Shown: positions 63,259-64,000 of the stretch, piece after piece
Position numbering within the stretch: the stretch's first letter is position 1
How the letters are laid out: each line of letters begins with the position of its first letter
NCBI RefSeq assembly: GCF_000737325.1
Contig: NZ_CP011125.1
Coordinates: 5,270,001 to 5,334,000, forward strand
From: Sandaracinus amylolyticus
GTDB taxonomy: Bacteria > Myxococcota_A > Polyangia > Polyangiales > Sandaracinaceae
Reading direction: 5' to 3'
Length of the DNA: 64,000 nt
Translations under genes and position numbers: made by a program
Notes under the pieces: model-generated
What the model was told of the DNA's origin: nothing
Databases searched by the model: none
The model's input: only the letters and a program-made list of their open reading frames with translations

Positions 63259-63939
63259 TCAGGACGCGAGCGCGAGCGAGTCGACGAAGCGCGCGAACGG
63301 GCGCCACGGCTCGTCGGCATCGAGCGTCTGCAGATCCTCGAGGTGCAGTGCCTGCGCGAGCGTCACCGCGATCCACGCGCGACGACCCGGCATCGCGACC
63401 AGCGGGACGAAGCGCAGCGCCACGTCCTTCGACTCGAGGAGCACGTTGAGCGCGTACACGAACGAGCGCGGCGGCAGACCGTCCATCGACACCGGGCGCG
63501 CACGACCGCTGCGCGCGTGCGTCTGCATGCGGCGCAGCGTGACGCGCGCGCGCGTCGTCGCGATCGTCTCGCGCTCGGTCGCGAGGCGAACCTCGAGGCC
63601 CTCCGCCGTGCGACGCGTCGCGATGCGGACCTCGGGCAGGATCAGCTGCGTCGCGCCCGCGAGCGCCTCGGGCGCGGTCGGCTCGTCGGCGAGCTCGAGC
63701 ACGCGGTCCGACTGCGCGCGCCAAGCGCGCTCCACCGGGTCGCCCGACGCGTGGTAGTGGGCCGCGAGCACCATCGCCATCGTCGCGTCCGTCGGCGGCG
63801 CCGACATCAGCCGGGTCAGCCAGCGCGCGTCGAGCTCGCGCGCGAGGCCCGCGTCGCGCCACCCCGCGAGCACGGGGACCCAGCTTGGATGCACACCCGA
63901 CGGAAGATCACGGCGTGCCGCCTTGGTGGAAGCTTCCAT
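63259..63939 (-). CDS. Protein of unknown function
   Basis: A 226-residue soluble protein with ATG 63939. The N-terminal part is helical (GVHPSWVPVLAGWRDAGLARELDARWLTRLM), the rest strand-rich (TQLILPEVRIATRRTAEGLEVRLATERETIATTRARVTLRR), ending VPLVAMPGRRAWIAVTLAQALHLEDLQTL. There is no signal peptide or membrane span and no catalytic motif I recognise. It is the right-most gene; its upstream neighbours lie outside the window, and it converges with the monooxygenase-like gene across the large hairpin. Confidence 0.7.
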   Translation of the reverse strand: MEASTKAARRDLPSGVHPSWVPVLAGWRDAGLARELDARWLTRLMSAPPTDATMAMVLAAHYHASGDPVERAWRAQSDRVLELADEPTAPEALAGATQLILPEVRIATRRTAEGLEVRLATERETIATTRARVTLRRMQTHARSGRARPVSMDGLPPRSFVYALNVLLESKDVALRFVPLVAMPGRRAWIAVTLAQALHLEDLQTLDADEPWRPFARFVDSLALAS

Positions 63940-64000
63940 GCCGCGGCTTCGAGCAACCCACGTGCCGTCGAGGCGGTGCGCACCGTGGTTTCCGAAAGGC

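Overview
This is a chromosomal window from a GC-rich (roughly 70 percent) delta-type bacterium, most likely Myxococcota and, by gene style, of the Polyangiales/Sandaracinus kind. The signs are many lipoproteins with Asp/Ala-rich linkers behind the lipidation cysteine, an AgmX-like protein, HEAT-repeat proteins, multi-PAS histidine kinases, TatT/DctP proteins, and an infC gene starting with ATC as in Myxococcus xanthus dsg. The placement is inference. I see no transposase, integrase, phage gene, plasmid gene or CRISPR array; the only accessory-looking DNA is a set of noncoding tandem repeats and inverted repeats.

Layout. 0-11.4 kb: a partial epoxide-hydrolase-like gene faces away from an envelope operon HEAT protein - TamA-like Omp85 - TamB. 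11.4-12.5 kb: a gene-free repeat island. 12.5-20.1 kb: sua5, a STAS-like protein, an AgmX-like protein, an AarF/UbiB kinase, a YbjN protein, and a TRAP-type tatT-dctP pair with a PH-like membrane protein. 20.1-30.5 kb: ftsH, an L,D-transpeptidase lipoprotein, a membrane-anchored unknown with a suspected frameshift, an HU protein, ybeY, a biotin-carboxylase-like pseudoenzyme, and eno. 30.6-38.5 kb: tRNA-Arg, a 42-bp repeat array, a three-gene phosphorelay cluster, an extensin-like lipoprotein, surE-apt and a lipoprotein.

38.7-50.2 kb, read right to left, is the conserved translation block tRNA-Val, thrS, infC, (panE-like, HEAT), rpmI, rplT, pheS, pheT, ihfA, merR, tRNA-Pro. This is the classical thrS-infC-rpmI-rplT-pheST-ihfA order with two extra genes inserted between infC and rpmI. 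50.3-64 kb: a Cys-rich lipoprotein, an 88-bp tandem repeat, an NAD-dependent epimerase with a divergent LysR regulator, a rhomboid protease, a class II DAHP synthase, an M48 protease with a TPR-like tail, an OmpR/histidine-kinase pair, and, divergent from it, a lipoprotein coupled to a cytochrome c/copper-monooxygenase-like lipoprotein.

Most notable: the biotin-carboxylase homologue that has lost every metal and catalytic residue I can align; the intact PHM-type copper ligand set in the cytochrome-bearing lipoprotein; the extra beta-domain at the front of the TamA-like protein; the ATC start and acidic tail of IF3; and two unrelated intergenic arrays that share a 42-bp period. Starts were chosen by hand from ribosome binding sites and family N-termini; where two choices are close the entry says so.
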